Part shown: positions 1-9,195 of the stretch, piece after piece
How positions within the stretch are numbered: the first letter of the stretch is position 1
Layout: the number at the start of each line of letters is the position of its first letter
Assembly (NCBI GenBank): GCA_002840015.1
Contig: PGZE01000023.1
Location: 1 to 55,308 of the forward strand
Direction: 5' to 3'
Source: Gammaproteobacteria bacterium HGW-Gammaproteobacteria-2
Lineage (GTDB): Bacteria; Pseudomonadota; Gammaproteobacteria; Xanthomonadales; Xanthomonadaceae
Length of the DNA: 55,308 nt
The notes under the pieces: generated by a model
What the model was told of the DNA's origin: nothing
The model's database searches: none
Seen by the model: the letters and a program-made list of their open reading frames with translations, nothing else
Made by a program: the position numbers and the translations under genes

Positions 1-749
1 AGGTTGCCATCGGCGGCCACGAACAACGGCGCAACGCCGCCATGCTCCAATGCGCAGCGGGTTCCCGGCGCCAGTTTCGAGCGCAACATCCAGCCAACCT
101 TCTCGCTGCCGATAAAGGTGAGAAACGCCGTGCGCGGATCGGTAACCATGCGCTCGGTCAGACTATTCTCGGCTGGCAACACAAATTGGCACCAACCTTT
201 CGGCAACCCGGCCTGATGCAGCATCTGCACCAGAGCCAACGCCGACAACGGCGTGGTCTTTGCCGGCTTGACCAGCACCGGGCAGCCAGCGGCCACAGCG
301 GTGGCTACCTGATGCACGATCAGGTTGAGCGGGTGGTTGAACGCGCTGACCGCAACCACCACGCCTATCGGCTGGCGCTGGGTAAACGCGCGCCGCCCGG
401 CCGAGGCTGCGGTGGTGCCCATTGCAATCACGCTGCCGTGATCGTGGCGGATCACTTCAATGCAAATCTTCACGCCATCGATGGCGCGCTCGGTTTCCAC
501 CAGCGAGTCGGCCAGTGGCTTGCCGCCTTCACGCGCTGCCTGCAAGGCCAGCTCGGCCTTGCGTTCACGCATCAATTGCGCCAACCGTTCGAGAATCTCC
601 ACACGCTCATGCAACGGCAGCCAGGCGGACTTATCGGCATGCAGTGCAGCGGCCGTTGCCAGCGCCTGCTCCACGGCATTGGCATCAGCAATCGGCACGC
701 TACCCAGCACGCCGCCATCATAAATCGCGTTGATGGTCAGCTCTTTCAT
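1..749 (-). CDS. Aldehyde dehydrogenase family protein (3' end outside window)
   Basis: NAD(P)-dependent oxidation of an aldehyde to the acid; the substrate cannot be told. The first 249 residues are visible. They include the family's cofactor-fold segment QPIGVVVAVSAFNHPLN followed by a conserved VLVKPAKTTPLSA (the lysine that contacts the cofactor) and the TFIGSEKVG stretch of the Rossmann region. The catalytic Cys and Glu lie beyond position 1. The ATG at 749 is preceded by a strong GAGGAGG ribosome site. It begins 42 bases after the stop of the acetolactate-synthase-like gene on the same strand, so the two are probably co-transcribed; a ThDP enzyme beside an ALDH suggests a shared carbonyl-compound pathway (inference). 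No open frame is listed for it because the window edge cuts off its stop codon. Confidence 0.88.
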   Translation of the reverse strand, partial: MKELTINAIYDGGVLGSVPIADANAVEQALATAAALHADKSAWLPLHERVEILERLAQLMRERKAELALQAAREGGKPLADSLVETERAIDGVKICIEVIRHDHGSVIAMGTTAASAGRRAFTQRQPIGVVVAVSAFNHPLNLIVHQVATAVAAGCPVLVKPAKTTPLSALALVQMLHQAGLPKGWCQFVLPAENSLTERMVTDPRTAFLTFIGSEKVGWMLRSKLAPGTRCALEHGGVAPLFVAADGN

Positions 750-791
750 GCAATCCTCCTCTAATGCAGCGGCAGGCATGCGCTGCCCGCG

Positions 792-2447
792 TCAGGCCGC
801 GACCCCAAACATCTCGCCCAGGCGCTTGGTGAGAATCGGGTTTTCGCGGTAATCCACCGGCACCACCAGCAGGCTGGGGCCGGGCTCGTCGAGCGCGCTA
901 CGCAGCGTCGCCGCGAAATCGCGGCTGTTGTCGACGACGTGGCCATGCCAGCCAAAAGCCTTGGCCAATAGCAGCCAGTCGGGGTTGCCGAACGACAAAT
1001 CGGTGTGATGTTGAAACTCGTTGTCCTGTTTCCAGGCAATCAGGCCGTAGCCACCGTCTTCCCAGACCAGAACCACAATGTCGGAATTCAAGCGACGCGC
1101 GGTTTCCATTTCCTGCACGTTCATCAGAAAACCACCATCGCCACAGATCGCCAGAATCTTGCGCTCTGGATGCACCATGTGCGCGGCGATAGCGCCCGGA
1201 AGCGCCGATCCCATCGAGCAGAAGCCGTTCGGGATCAGGCAGGTGTTGGGTTCGTGGCATTGATAGTTGCGCGCGATCCACATCTTGTGCGCGCCAACAT
1301 CGGACAGCACGATGTCGTGTGGGCCGAGCACCTGGCGCACATCCCACAGCAGCTTTTGTGGCCGGATCGGGCCTTGCACATCGTCATCGGCATGCATGCG
1401 GAACTCGTCCTGCATGCGCCGGCGCAGATCGCGCTGTTGGCTGAGGTCGAAATCGAATGCACCGTGGGCACGCACCCGTTCGTTGAGCATCCACAGGGTT
1501 TGTGCCAGATCGCCGACCAGCTCGATTTGCGGGTTGTAGTGCGCATCCACTTCAGCCGGCAAAAAGTCGGCATGGATGATTTGCTTGTCCGACTTCGGGT
1601 TCCACAGCTTCGGGTGGTACTCCACCATGTCAAAGCCCATGGTGATCACCAGGTCGGCAGCATCGATCGCCAGCGTCGGAAAATCCTTGCTGCCAAGGCC
1701 AACGGTAAACAGGCTGTATTCGGCGTCCATGTCGACCGTGCCCTTGGCCATGAAGGTGGACAGCACGCCAATGCCGGTTGCCTCGGCAAACAAGCGCAAT
1801 TGCTTGCTCGCGCGCTTGCGCAAGGTGCCGTTGCCGGCCAGCACCACCGGACGCTTGGCTTTTTTCAGCAGCTCGAACGCGCGATCCGATATCTTGCTGT
1901 CTGGCCCGGGGCGGCGGAAACGATGCACTGACATCGGCCGTGCATCGGATTGCTGCTTGGCCACATCCTCGGGCAGCTCGATATGCACGGCACCGGGTTT
2001 TTCCGAGCGCGCCACGCGTACCGCCTTGCGCACGATTTCGGGAATGGTGTCGGCATTGCGGATCGACGTGTTCCACTTGGTCACCGGCTCGAACATCTGC
2101 TCGACATCCATGATCTGGTGCGATTCCTTGTGCAATCGCGTGGTGGCACCCTGCCCGGTCAGCGCGATCAGCGGCGCGTGATCCATGTTGGCGTCGGCCA
2201 CGCCGGTCAGCAGGTTGGTCGCACCCGGCCCCAGTGTGCCAAGGCAGCCCGCCGGATTGCCGGTCAAGCGGCCATAGATCTCGGCCATGAATGCCGCGCC
2301 CTGTTCATGCCGGGTCAGGATGAAGCGGATCTTCTCCGACTTTTCCAGCGACAGCATGAAGTCGGCATTCTCTTCGCCGGGCACGCCGAAGATATATTCG
2401 ATGCCTTCGTTCTCGAGGCACTGAACCAACAGATCGGATGCTTTCAT
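792..2447 (-). CDS. ThDP-dependent acetolactate synthase large-subunit-like enzyme
   Basis: 551 residues with the three-domain layout of the acetohydroxyacid synthase/pyruvate oxidase family. GVPGEENADF (about residue 21) and the proton-relay glutamate in TRHEQGAAF (E48) lie in the Pyr domain; the ThDP/Mg motif begins at GDGGF (G436), followed by WEDGGYG where many relatives have the second Mg-binding asparagines. The ATG at 2447 is preferred over an upstream in-frame start because an AAGGAG site lies just before it and family similarity begins at MKASDLL. No regulatory small subunit (IlvN type) is adjacent, so a catabolic enzyme, or a relative acting on other 2-keto acids, is more likely than branched-chain biosynthesis. 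It leads an apparent two-gene unit with the aldehyde dehydrogenase. Confidence 0.82.
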   Translation of the reverse strand: MKASDLLVQCLENEGIEYIFGVPGEENADFMLSLEKSEKIRFILTRHEQGAAFMAEIYGRLTGNPAGCLGTLGPGATNLLTGVADANMDHAPLIALTGQGATTRLHKESHQIMDVEQMFEPVTKWNTSIRNADTIPEIVRKAVRVARSEKPGAVHIELPEDVAKQQSDARPMSVHRFRRPGPDSKISDRAFELLKKAKRPVVLAGNGTLRKRASKQLRLFAEATGIGVLSTFMAKGTVDMDAEYSLFTVGLGSKDFPTLAIDAADLVITMGFDMVEYHPKLWNPKSDKQIIHADFLPAEVDAHYNPQIELVGDLAQTLWMLNERVRAHGAFDFDLSQQRDLRRRMQDEFRMHADDDVQGPIRPQKLLWDVRQVLGPHDIVLSDVGAHKMWIARNYQCHEPNTCLIPNGFCSMGSALPGAIAAHMVHPERKILAICGDGGFLMNVQEMETARRLNSDIVVLVWEDGGYGLIAWKQDNEFQHHTDLSFGNPDWLLLAKAFGWHGHVVDNSRDFAATLRSALDEPGPSLLVVPVDYRENPILTKRLGEMFGVAA

Positions 2448-2626
2448 CGCGTGCGGCTCCTTGGCGTCGGGCAAAATCGCATTACACGCTAACACCTCCA
2501 CACCAACGAACGCACGTCGCAGCGATGCGCCAACAGCATCGCAGCGCAAGAATCGCTACGCAATTGCCCATCTGGCTGAATGGCGTAAAAACGCACATCG
2601 CACAACACGACGGTGCAATCGATCAC

Positions 2627-2651
2627 TGCCGGCGGCATTGCGCCGCCGGCA
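2627..2651 (-). terminator. Perfect 10-bp hairpin between TonB receptor and ThDP enzyme
   Basis: TGCCGGCGGC, a five-base loop, then GCCGCCGGCA form a perfect GC-rich stem 24 bases past the stop of the TonB-dependent receptor. There is no clear U-tract on the minus-strand transcript, so it may be a stem that protects the 3' end or a weak or factor-dependent terminator rather than a classic intrinsic one. Confidence 0.5.
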
Positions 2652-2674
2652 CAATCGAGCTCAGCGGCTAAAAA

Positions 2675-4873
2675 TCAGCGCCCAAAGTACTTGGTGAAAC
2701 GCACACCAAACTCACTGGCATCGTTGCTCAGTATCTGCAACACGTAATCGCCGGTATTCAGGCGCGCGTTGTCATAGCGTTTGTCGAAGATGTTGGTGCC
2801 ATATAGCGCCAGCGTCCAGCTTTCATTTTCGGGAACGTAGGTGACATTGAGGTTGGTCAGGCTGCGGCTTTTGATGCGGGTGAAACGGCCCGGGTCGGCG
2901 GTCGGCTCGCCGTGCATGCCATCACGGAACGAGTAGTCAGCGCGCAAGCTCAACTTGCCGTCGACGCCCATGCGCCAAGTATATTCCGGGCTGAGTGATG
3001 CCGTGTATTTTGGCGTCAGCGGTGCCACTGCAGTCGGGTCATCCACATCGACGTTGATATAACCGGCAGTGGAATGCACCAGGAAGTTTTCGCTCAGCCA
3101 CAAGGTGCCTTCCCACTCGACACCGGTGGACTGCTGGTCGACGATAATGTTGCGGGTATCGAAGCCGCCGCTGGTGGTGCTGCTGACCTGATACGGCAGG
3201 TCCTTGTAGTCGGTGAGAAACAGCGCAATGCTCATGCTGAGGAAGCTGAACGGCTCGCCCTTCAGGCCGATCTCGTAGTTGGTTGCGGTGACGTTGTCAT
3301 TGGCCTGAAAACAGTTCGGTGTGCTGACGTTGCCTGGCTGGGTGAAATCGATGAACCCGAACAAGCAGAACGGACGCGGCGGAAACTGGCCCGACTGGTA
3401 ACCGTTCTGGATGGTCGCGTAGGTGCTCATGTACTCGTTGATGTCGTAGGTTGCCGACACATCCCAACTGACCTGGTTCCAGTCACGCTGGCCGGTGGCA
3501 TCGATCAGGCTGTCGTTGATGTTGAAACCGGCTTTCTTGTCGTCCTCGGTGTAGCGCAGGCCAGCGGAAAGCCGCAGTTGATCGGTGACATGAAACCCGA
3601 CGTTGGTGTAGATCGCCTTGCTCTCGGTATCCTGCTTGAGCAAATCATTGCCAGGGAAGCCGGTGAACACGGTGTTGTCCTGGCGGGCAAAACCGTCTTC
3701 CTCGAAGTAGTACAGGCCGGTGATGAAGTCCCAACGCTCGTAGGTGCCGCTGATTTGCAGTTCGACCGAGGTCTGGTCGGCCTCGCCCACTTCCGGGAAG
3801 GTGATGAAGTTTTCGAACAGGCTGTCATCATCGAGGCCGGCCTCATATTCGGAATGGCGATCACTGAAAATCAGCTTGGCAGAGACGTTTTCATTGAACG
3901 CATAATCAGCGGTCAACGAAACACCACTGGCTGAATTGGTGGTCTTGGCCTGATCTGCCTGCCCGGTATTGTTGTCGAACGGGTTGGCCGCGACATCGGA
4001 GTTGCGGAATCCCGCCTGGAACAGGGCACCGTTGGGCAACTCGTCAATCAAGGTGGTGTAAGGGCGCAGGCCGCCGTTGCCGTCGTTCGCATCCACCGCC
4101 ACCAGCAACGAGAAATCGTCGTTGGCTTGCCACTTCACTGCCAGTCGTCCGGCAAAATCTTCGCTCTCGCCAACTTCACGATTGGTATCGAGATTGACGA
4201 ACTTGCCGATGCCGCCACGCTTGGTATACGCGCCGGTGAACGATGCCGCGACGGTGTCGTTCAACTTGCCGTTCATGTACACGTCGCTGTTCACCCGGCC
4301 ACGAGTACCCAGCGTGAAGCTGGCGCGGCCTTCCTCTTTTTCACCGGGCTGGGTGGTGATGATGTTGATCGCGCCGCCGATCGAGTTGCGGCCATACAAC
4401 GTGCCCTGCGGGCCGCGCAGCACTTCCACCCGATTGATGTTCGCCAGGCTCCAGTTCTGCCCGACCTGACGACCCAGGTAAACGCCATCGACATAAACGC
4501 CGACGCCCGGATCGGTGGTGATCAGGTGATCTTGCAGGCCGATGCCACGGATGAAGGCATTGACCGACGAGGTGTGGCCAGCAGAAAAGCCAGTCACATT
4601 CATATTCGGCACGAACTTGCCGATATCGGTCAAATCCGCGATTCCCTGGCGCTCGATGGTCTCGGCGGAAAACGCGCTGATCGCCACCGGCACCTGATAA
4701 ATGTTCGCTTCACGCTTGGTTGCCGTGACAATGACTGCATCAAAGAGAACCGTCTTGCTCTCATCGGGTTTTTCAAGTGGCCCGGTCGCTGCGGCTTGCT
4801 GTGCATTCACCAACTGGCCCTGCATCAGCGCAAGGCCTACAGCTATCACCAACAAATTCTTTTTGGCACGCAT
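2675..4873 (-). CDS. TonB-dependent outer-membrane receptor
   Basis: 732 residues. A signal peptide (about 1-24, ending in NAQ) is followed by a TonB-box-like AVIVTATK segment. The plug domain is clear from VPVAISAFSAETIERQGI and the conserved VEVLRGPQGTLYGRNSIGG, and it leads into a long C-terminal beta-barrel with alternating hydrophobic strands ending in GVRFTKYFGR. The plug pattern resembles receptors for iron complexes or larger organic nutrients; the ligand is not determinable. The ATG at 4873 has GGGGAGATAACG upstream; the longer open frame beginning at 5104 is non-family sequence. No fecI/fecR-type regulators or TonB genes are next to it, so it looks like a single-gene unit. Confidence 0.93.
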   Translation of the reverse strand: MRAKKNLLVIAVGLALMQGQLVNAQQAAATGPLEKPDESKTVLFDAVIVTATKREANIYQVPVAISAFSAETIERQGIADLTDIGKFVPNMNVTGFSAGHTSSVNAFIRGIGLQDHLITTDPGVGVYVDGVYLGRQVGQNWSLANINRVEVLRGPQGTLYGRNSIGGAINIITTQPGEKEEGRASFTLGTRGRVNSDVYMNGKLNDTVAASFTGAYTKRGGIGKFVNLDTNREVGESEDFAGRLAVKWQANDDFSLLVAVDANDGNGGLRPYTTLIDELPNGALFQAGFRNSDVAANPFDNNTGQADQAKTTNSASGVSLTADYAFNENVSAKLIFSDRHSEYEAGLDDDSLFENFITFPEVGEADQTSVELQISGTYERWDFITGLYYFEEDGFARQDNTVFTGFPGNDLLKQDTESKAIYTNVGFHVTDQLRLSAGLRYTEDDKKAGFNINDSLIDATGQRDWNQVSWDVSATYDINEYMSTYATIQNGYQSGQFPPRPFCLFGFIDFTQPGNVSTPNCFQANDNVTATNYEIGLKGEPFSFLSMSIALFLTDYKDLPYQVSSTTSGGFDTRNIIVDQQSTGVEWEGTLWLSENFLVHSTAGYINVDVDDPTAVAPLTPKYTASLSPEYTWRMGVDGKLSLRADYSFRDGMHGEPTADPGRFTRIKSRSLTNLNVTYVPENESWTLALYGTNIFDKRYDNARLNTGDYVLQILSNDASEFGVRFTKYFGR

Positions 4874-5104
4874 CGTTATCTCCCCATCAGCGATTGGTAT
4901 TGGGCAAGACCGTCTGCGTGGACTGACCGTACGATGTGATCGTGTCAACACCTCAGCGCATGGTGCTGCCACACGCACGTCGAGCCGTCTGTTTCGGTAA
5001 AATCGGCAATTCCCCTCGGTCGCCGCCTGCGCAGGTATCCATGCCAATCCCCGGCACCCCTGTCGTCCCGCAGGCGACAAATGATCGTCGCACACCGCCA
5101 TCAC

Positions 5105-5130
5105 ACAGGCAAATGTGACAGTTTGCCTGT
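5105..5130 (-). terminator. 9-bp perfect hairpin after the TPR lipoprotein gene
   Basis: ACAGGCAAA, an eight-base loop, then TTTGCCTGT begins 22 bases beyond the stop of the TPR lipoprotein on the minus strand and lies upstream of the TonB receptor. No U-tract follows. A 3'-end stem for the lipoprotein transcript is the simplest reading; an operator for the receptor gene is the alternative. The rest of 4874-5152 holds nothing else recognised. Confidence 0.45.
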
Positions 5131-5152
5131 CGCAATACGCCCGATCACCCGA

Positions 5153-6328
5153 TCAGCGGGTGCTGCCAAACGCATGACGCGCGCGGATTTGACGTTCCTG
5201 TGCATCGAGCGCCATCTGGTAGTGCGCGGCATCGGCACGGGTAGTGGCATTGTCGCGGGCAATCGCAAAGTGTTTGCGCGCACGCTCGGGATCGTGCATC
5301 CCCACATAGGCCAGTGCCAGCCAGTAATGGAACTCGTGGTAATACGCTGCCCGCTCGATCTCTTTCTGGAACAATTGGCTCGCGCTTACAAAATCGCCCT
5401 TCGCCATCGCATTTCGCCCGAGATCAAAAAAATGGAACGGCGGGTACGGCTGCAATTGCCGCAGGCGGTTCGCCCATCGCTCGGCTTCGCTATCGCGCCG
5501 CAGCGCCCTCAGCACCGGAATCACATTGGCCATCGCCACGGTATTTGCTGGCTCTACTGCCAACGCATGTTCAAAAACAAACGCGGCTTGATTGATGTGA
5601 CCATGACGGCGGTAGATGAGCCCCAGCGTGTTGTAGGTGGCGGTGTAACGCGGCTCCAGGTCAATTGCAGTACGCGCCCACCAATAGGCGTTATCGATCT
5701 GGCCCGATGCCAACGACTCGGCGGCACGATTGTTCATGTACATCGCTGTCACCGTGCTCTGCGACACATTTCTGACCGGCTGACCAAGCCGATACCTGTC
5801 GGGAAGAAAATCGATCACGGTTGCCGTAGTGTCCGTCGATTTGACGCCCTGTTCGGCGAACTTTTCACGCAATGCAACGTTGACATGGCCGTTGTAGAAC
5901 ACCAGGTCGCCATTTCGGCTCATGGCCCGTTCGCCCAACACCTCCTGAAACTGCACATCCAATCCCATCTCATCGGCCAGTGAAGCGGTCAGGATTACCA
6001 GCGACAGGCAATTGCCCGCGCCTGCCGCGAACGCTTCAGCAGCGTTGCGAGTGAATGTGGCGTCGTACTCGATATTGAGCTTTCCACCCGATTGCAGTGC
6101 TTTGATCAAACCGAGCTGCGGCTTTTCAGTGTGCAATTGCCGCGCGATACCGGTCTTCAGATAGCTGCGCATCGGATCGGACAGTGCGAATACGGCATCA
6201 CTGTCGATTGGCTCGTCCGCCGGCTTGAACCAACTGTCCCGGAACAAATCCGGCGCACGCTGGCTGATCGGCGTCGAAGCACAGGCGCCGAGCACGAGCA
6301 CAATGAAAAACACCATCAGGCGCTGCAT
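5153..6328 (-). CDS. Lipoprotein with transglutaminase-like and TPR domains
   Basis: 391 residues. It starts with a lipoprotein signal (lipobox LGAC, acylated Cys16). Residues about 85-180 look like a transglutaminase/cysteine-protease-like core: GAGNCLSLVILTASLADEMG (Cys107), NGHVNV (His148) and VIDFLP (Asp173) are spaced as a Cys-His-Asp triad. Residues about 205-380 are tetratricopeptide-like repeats (ATYNTLGLIYRRHGHINQA and three or four more). The ATG at 6328 has a GGAGG site; the longer frame lacks one. It lies 87 bases after pbpC on the same strand and may be read with it. The protein probably sits at the periplasmic face of a membrane; a role in peptidoglycan or protein modification is inference only. 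Confidence 0.8.
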   Translation of the reverse strand: MQRLMVFFIVLVLGACASTPISQRAPDLFRDSWFKPADEPIDSDAVFALSDPMRSYLKTGIARQLHTEKPQLGLIKALQSGGKLNIEYDATFTRNAAEAFAAGAGNCLSLVILTASLADEMGLDVQFQEVLGERAMSRNGDLVFYNGHVNVALREKFAEQGVKSTDTTATVIDFLPDRYRLGQPVRNVSQSTVTAMYMNNRAAESLASGQIDNAYWWARTAIDLEPRYTATYNTLGLIYRRHGHINQAAFVFEHALAVEPANTVAMANVIPVLRALRRDSEAERWANRLRQLQPYPPFHFFDLGRNAMAKGDFVSASQLFQKEIERAAYYHEFHYWLALAYVGMHDPERARKHFAIARDNATTRADAAHYQMALDAQERQIRARHAFGSTR

Positions 6329-6415
6329 GCGAACCTCCGCGCCAATGCGGGCAATGGCCCTGCGCCACAAGTATCCGGCCGACATTTCGCCCACGTCAAT
6401 GTGCCATTGGGCCTC

Positions 6416-8806
6416 TCATTGCAACACCTCTACTTTGACAATGCGTTCATCCACCCGTCCCCGATCATCCACCGCACGCAGACGGTGCGTGCCCGCATGC
6501 GGGGCTTGCCAGAACAGGGTTGCGCCGGGCGTGGAATGGCCCAGATAGGCGTCGTCGGCAAACCAGTACAGGCTGCGCACGGCGGCATCAACGCTGGCGC
6601 TCAGGGCGATGCGGTTGCGCTCGGGCTGGCTGCGGCGCAGTGCGTAGGTGACACCACGCAATGGCGAATCGATGCGTGGCGGGTCGCCGTCACCTGCAAT
6701 GGTGTTTTCGCAATCGGCAGCCGCCGGTGGCTTGCGCCGTGGCATCCCGGCCTGTGCGAACACCTGCGCCAGATCCGAGGGCCAGTATTCGTAAACTTCG
6801 CGGTGGGTGTGCAATGGGTCGTAAGGCGGGCAGGCGACCGCGCCGCTGCGGCTATCGATCATCAGCGCGCGATGCACGGTACTGAGCCGGATCGGACTCT
6901 TGCCGGGAATGAACCAGGTATCGCCACGCTGCGGGCAGTCGGCATTGGGCAGATCACCGCTGGCCATGCAGATTTCGACCCGTTTGACGTTTTCCGGCAA
7001 CCGCCAGGCCGGCTCGGCAAGCTGACGATCCTGCGCGACGATGGCATCAACGATACGGAAAAACAGCGGCGCCGCCGCTTGCGCACCGATCAACGCCGGA
7101 TTGCCGCTGCCATCGAAATTTCCGCTCCACACCACCAGTACGTAAGGGCCGAACACGCCTGCCGCCCAGGCATCGCGAAATGCCCACGAGGTGCCGGTCT
7201 TCCAGTACACCGGCAGGCCGCGACTACCGACCTGCGCGCCCTGCCCCAGCAAACCATCATCGGGGCGCGGATTGTGTCGCAGCATGTCCATCACCATGAA
7301 ACTGGCCGCATCGCTGAGCAGACGCACACCTTGCGCCTGCGGCGCATCGACACGAAAACGCAATGGTCGCATCAGCCCGCGATTGGCCAGCATCGCGTAC
7401 AGGCGCGCCAGTTCCTGCATCGTCACTTCGCCGCCGCCGAGCACCAAGGCCAGCCCGTAGTGGCGTTCGCTGGCCATGCGGCTGATCCCGGCCGCCTTGA
7501 GCAAGCCATACAGATTAGGTGAAGCCAATCGTGCCGCCACCTGCACCGCTGGAATATTGCGGCTGCGGATCAAGGCATCGGTAGCGTTTACCGGCCCGAG
7601 AAAACGGCCATCGAAATTCTCCGGGCTGAACGGCCCGAACGCGCTCGGCACATCGCGCAGCACCGTGCGCGGATGCAGCACACCCTGATCGATACCCAAG
7701 GCATAGACGAACGGCTTGAGGGTGGAGCCGGGCGAGCGCTTGGCAGCGGTGCCGTTGACCTGTCCGGCGATGCCGGCATCGAAATAATTGGCAGAGCCAA
7801 CCAGTGCCTTCACCGCCATGTCGCGGCTATCGAGCAGCAATGCAGCGGCGTTGTCGATGCCGCGCTCGCGCTGCATTTGCAGGAAGCCTTCGATCTGCCG
7901 CTCCAGCGTGCGCTGCAAGCGCAAATCAAGGGTGGTGTCGAGACGCGTTGGCAGCGCGCCAACGCGGCGTGTTGCCAGCAACAGCTGATCCACCGCGTGT
8001 GGCGCTGCGTACGGCAATGCCGATGGCATACGTAAGCTCAGCGGGAGCCGCAGCAACGCATCCTGGCCGTCATCGCCGCCGTGAACCATTCGCCAGCGCT
8101 GATACAACCGCGCCCGCGCTGCCACCAGCGAATCGCCAAGTACACGGGTACTGGCATCCGCATCACCAGTACCGAGGGTGCTGCGCAAGCGCCGGCTTGG
8201 GTCCTGCGGCAGCACTGCCAACACCAGCGTTTCGGGCAGGGTGAGGCGCGCCACCGGCTTGTCGAAATAGATCAGGCTGGCGGCACCAACGCCCTCGATA
8301 TTGCCGCCATACGGCGCAAGATTGAGATACGCCTCCAGCAACGCGTCCTTGGAATAGCACAACTCCAATTGCAGCGCGCGCGCTACCTGTACCAGTTTGC
8401 CACCGGGGCTGCGCGTGTCGAGCCGGTACAGCAAACGCGCCAGTTGCATGGTGAGGGTGGAGCCGCCCTGACGTGGGCCGCGCGCGACATAGGTTTCATA
8501 GGCACCACGCAGCAGGCTCAGCGGATTGACACCGGGATGCCAGCGAAACCACTGGTCCTCCTGCAGTTGCACCGCCGCGATCAGTTGCGACGGCATTTGC
8601 GCCAACGGCAACCACAGCCGGTACTTGTCGTCGCGGCTGAGCACCAACCGCAACAACCGACCGTCTGCGTCATACACCGCCGTCGATTCGGGCACCTGCG
8701 CTGACAGCGGTGGATGCGGCCACAGGCGGATGGCCACCAACGCCAGACCGACGACCGCAGCCACCAGCACGCGCCTGCGCCAGCGGCGATGGACGACGAC
8801 AATCAT
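6416..8806 (-). CDS. pbpC: Penicillin-binding protein 1C (peptidoglycan glycosyltransferase/transpeptidase)
   Basis: 796 residues, close to the usual 770-800. A short cytoplasmic tail and one membrane segment (about 12-30) anchor it. The glycosyltransferase domain shows EDQWFRWHPGVN (catalytic Glu83) and GGSTLTMQLARLL. The transpeptidase domain shows the SxxK motif in SPGSTLKPF (Ser361), an SRN motif and KTGTSWAFRDAW. The C-terminal segment (WFIPGKSPI onward) is the domain specific to PBP1C proteins. The start at 8806 is chosen because family sequence begins there; no good ribosome site is visible. It sits downstream of the alpha-2-macroglobulin gene, the classic pairing in proteobacteria: the macroglobulin traps proteases that breach the outer membrane while PBP1C is thought to repair the wall. 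Confidence 0.95.
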   Translation of the reverse strand: MIVVVHRRWRRRVLVAAVVGLALVAIRLWPHPPLSAQVPESTAVYDADGRLLRLVLSRDDKYRLWLPLAQMPSQLIAAVQLQEDQWFRWHPGVNPLSLLRGAYETYVARGPRQGGSTLTMQLARLLYRLDTRSPGGKLVQVARALQLELCYSKDALLEAYLNLAPYGGNIEGVGAASLIYFDKPVARLTLPETLVLAVLPQDPSRRLRSTLGTGDADASTRVLGDSLVAARARLYQRWRMVHGGDDGQDALLRLPLSLRMPSALPYAAPHAVDQLLLATRRVGALPTRLDTTLDLRLQRTLERQIEGFLQMQRERGIDNAAALLLDSRDMAVKALVGSANYFDAGIAGQVNGTAAKRSPGSTLKPFVYALGIDQGVLHPRTVLRDVPSAFGPFSPENFDGRFLGPVNATDALIRSRNIPAVQVAARLASPNLYGLLKAAGISRMASERHYGLALVLGGGEVTMQELARLYAMLANRGLMRPLRFRVDAPQAQGVRLLSDAASFMVMDMLRHNPRPDDGLLGQGAQVGSRGLPVYWKTGTSWAFRDAWAAGVFGPYVLVVWSGNFDGSGNPALIGAQAAAPLFFRIVDAIVAQDRQLAEPAWRLPENVKRVEICMASGDLPNADCPQRGDTWFIPGKSPIRLSTVHRALMIDSRSGAVACPPYDPLHTHREVYEYWPSDLAQVFAQAGMPRRKPPAAADCENTIAGDGDPPRIDSPLRGVTYALRRSQPERNRIALSASVDAAVRSLYWFADDAYLGHSTPGATLFWQAPHAGTHRLRAVDDRGRVDERIVKVEVLQ

Positions 8807-9195
8807 CGCGATGCAACCGTTTGCGGTATAGCGCGCAGAGCATCGCAGTCGGCAAACGCGCGCACGCTTGCCAACGCCTTGTCGGCCCTGAACACCAAGC
8901 CTGGATCGTGATCTGGCGACGCTTGTCGCGCACAGGATGCGCTCCCACAAAAGCGTCGTGAGGCTCGCTGCAAGACGTCATCCCAGGGCCGCAGACTAGC
9001 GCCACCTGTCGCACATAGCGCCTGCCGCAGACGCAATCTGGCGGCGCTCCCACAAAAGCCGGGTAACAGCTCCCTGTTGGAGCAACTGTGTTGCACGCCG
9101 GTGCGAGCCAGTGCTTCTGTGGGAGCCGGCCTGCCGGCGAACGAACTGGCGAAAGCGCTTCGCGCGCAGAGCCTGCCCCAGACTTGCCTGCACGG
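8807..9195. repeat. Gene-free 389-bp gap filled with dispersed repeats
   Basis: Between the alpha-2-macroglobulin stop and pbpC. It contains a complete 88-bp repeat (9079-9166) found again inverted at 39725-39812 with two mismatches, two copies of GCGCTCCCACAAAAGC (about 8939 and 9046), and a fragment GCAGAGCCTGCCCCAGACTT (about 9166-9185) shared with 29192 and 46154. The 88-bp unit carries the palindromic core GGGAGCCGGCCTGCCGGCGAACGA, split here as GAGCCGGCC and TGCCGGCGAACGA, typical of REP-like elements. No open frame here looks like a protein. Confidence 0.75.

Noticed and set aside
42..764. Plus-strand open frame at the left edge
   Set aside because: It is the antisense of the aldehyde dehydrogenase, whose sense translation has clear family motifs.
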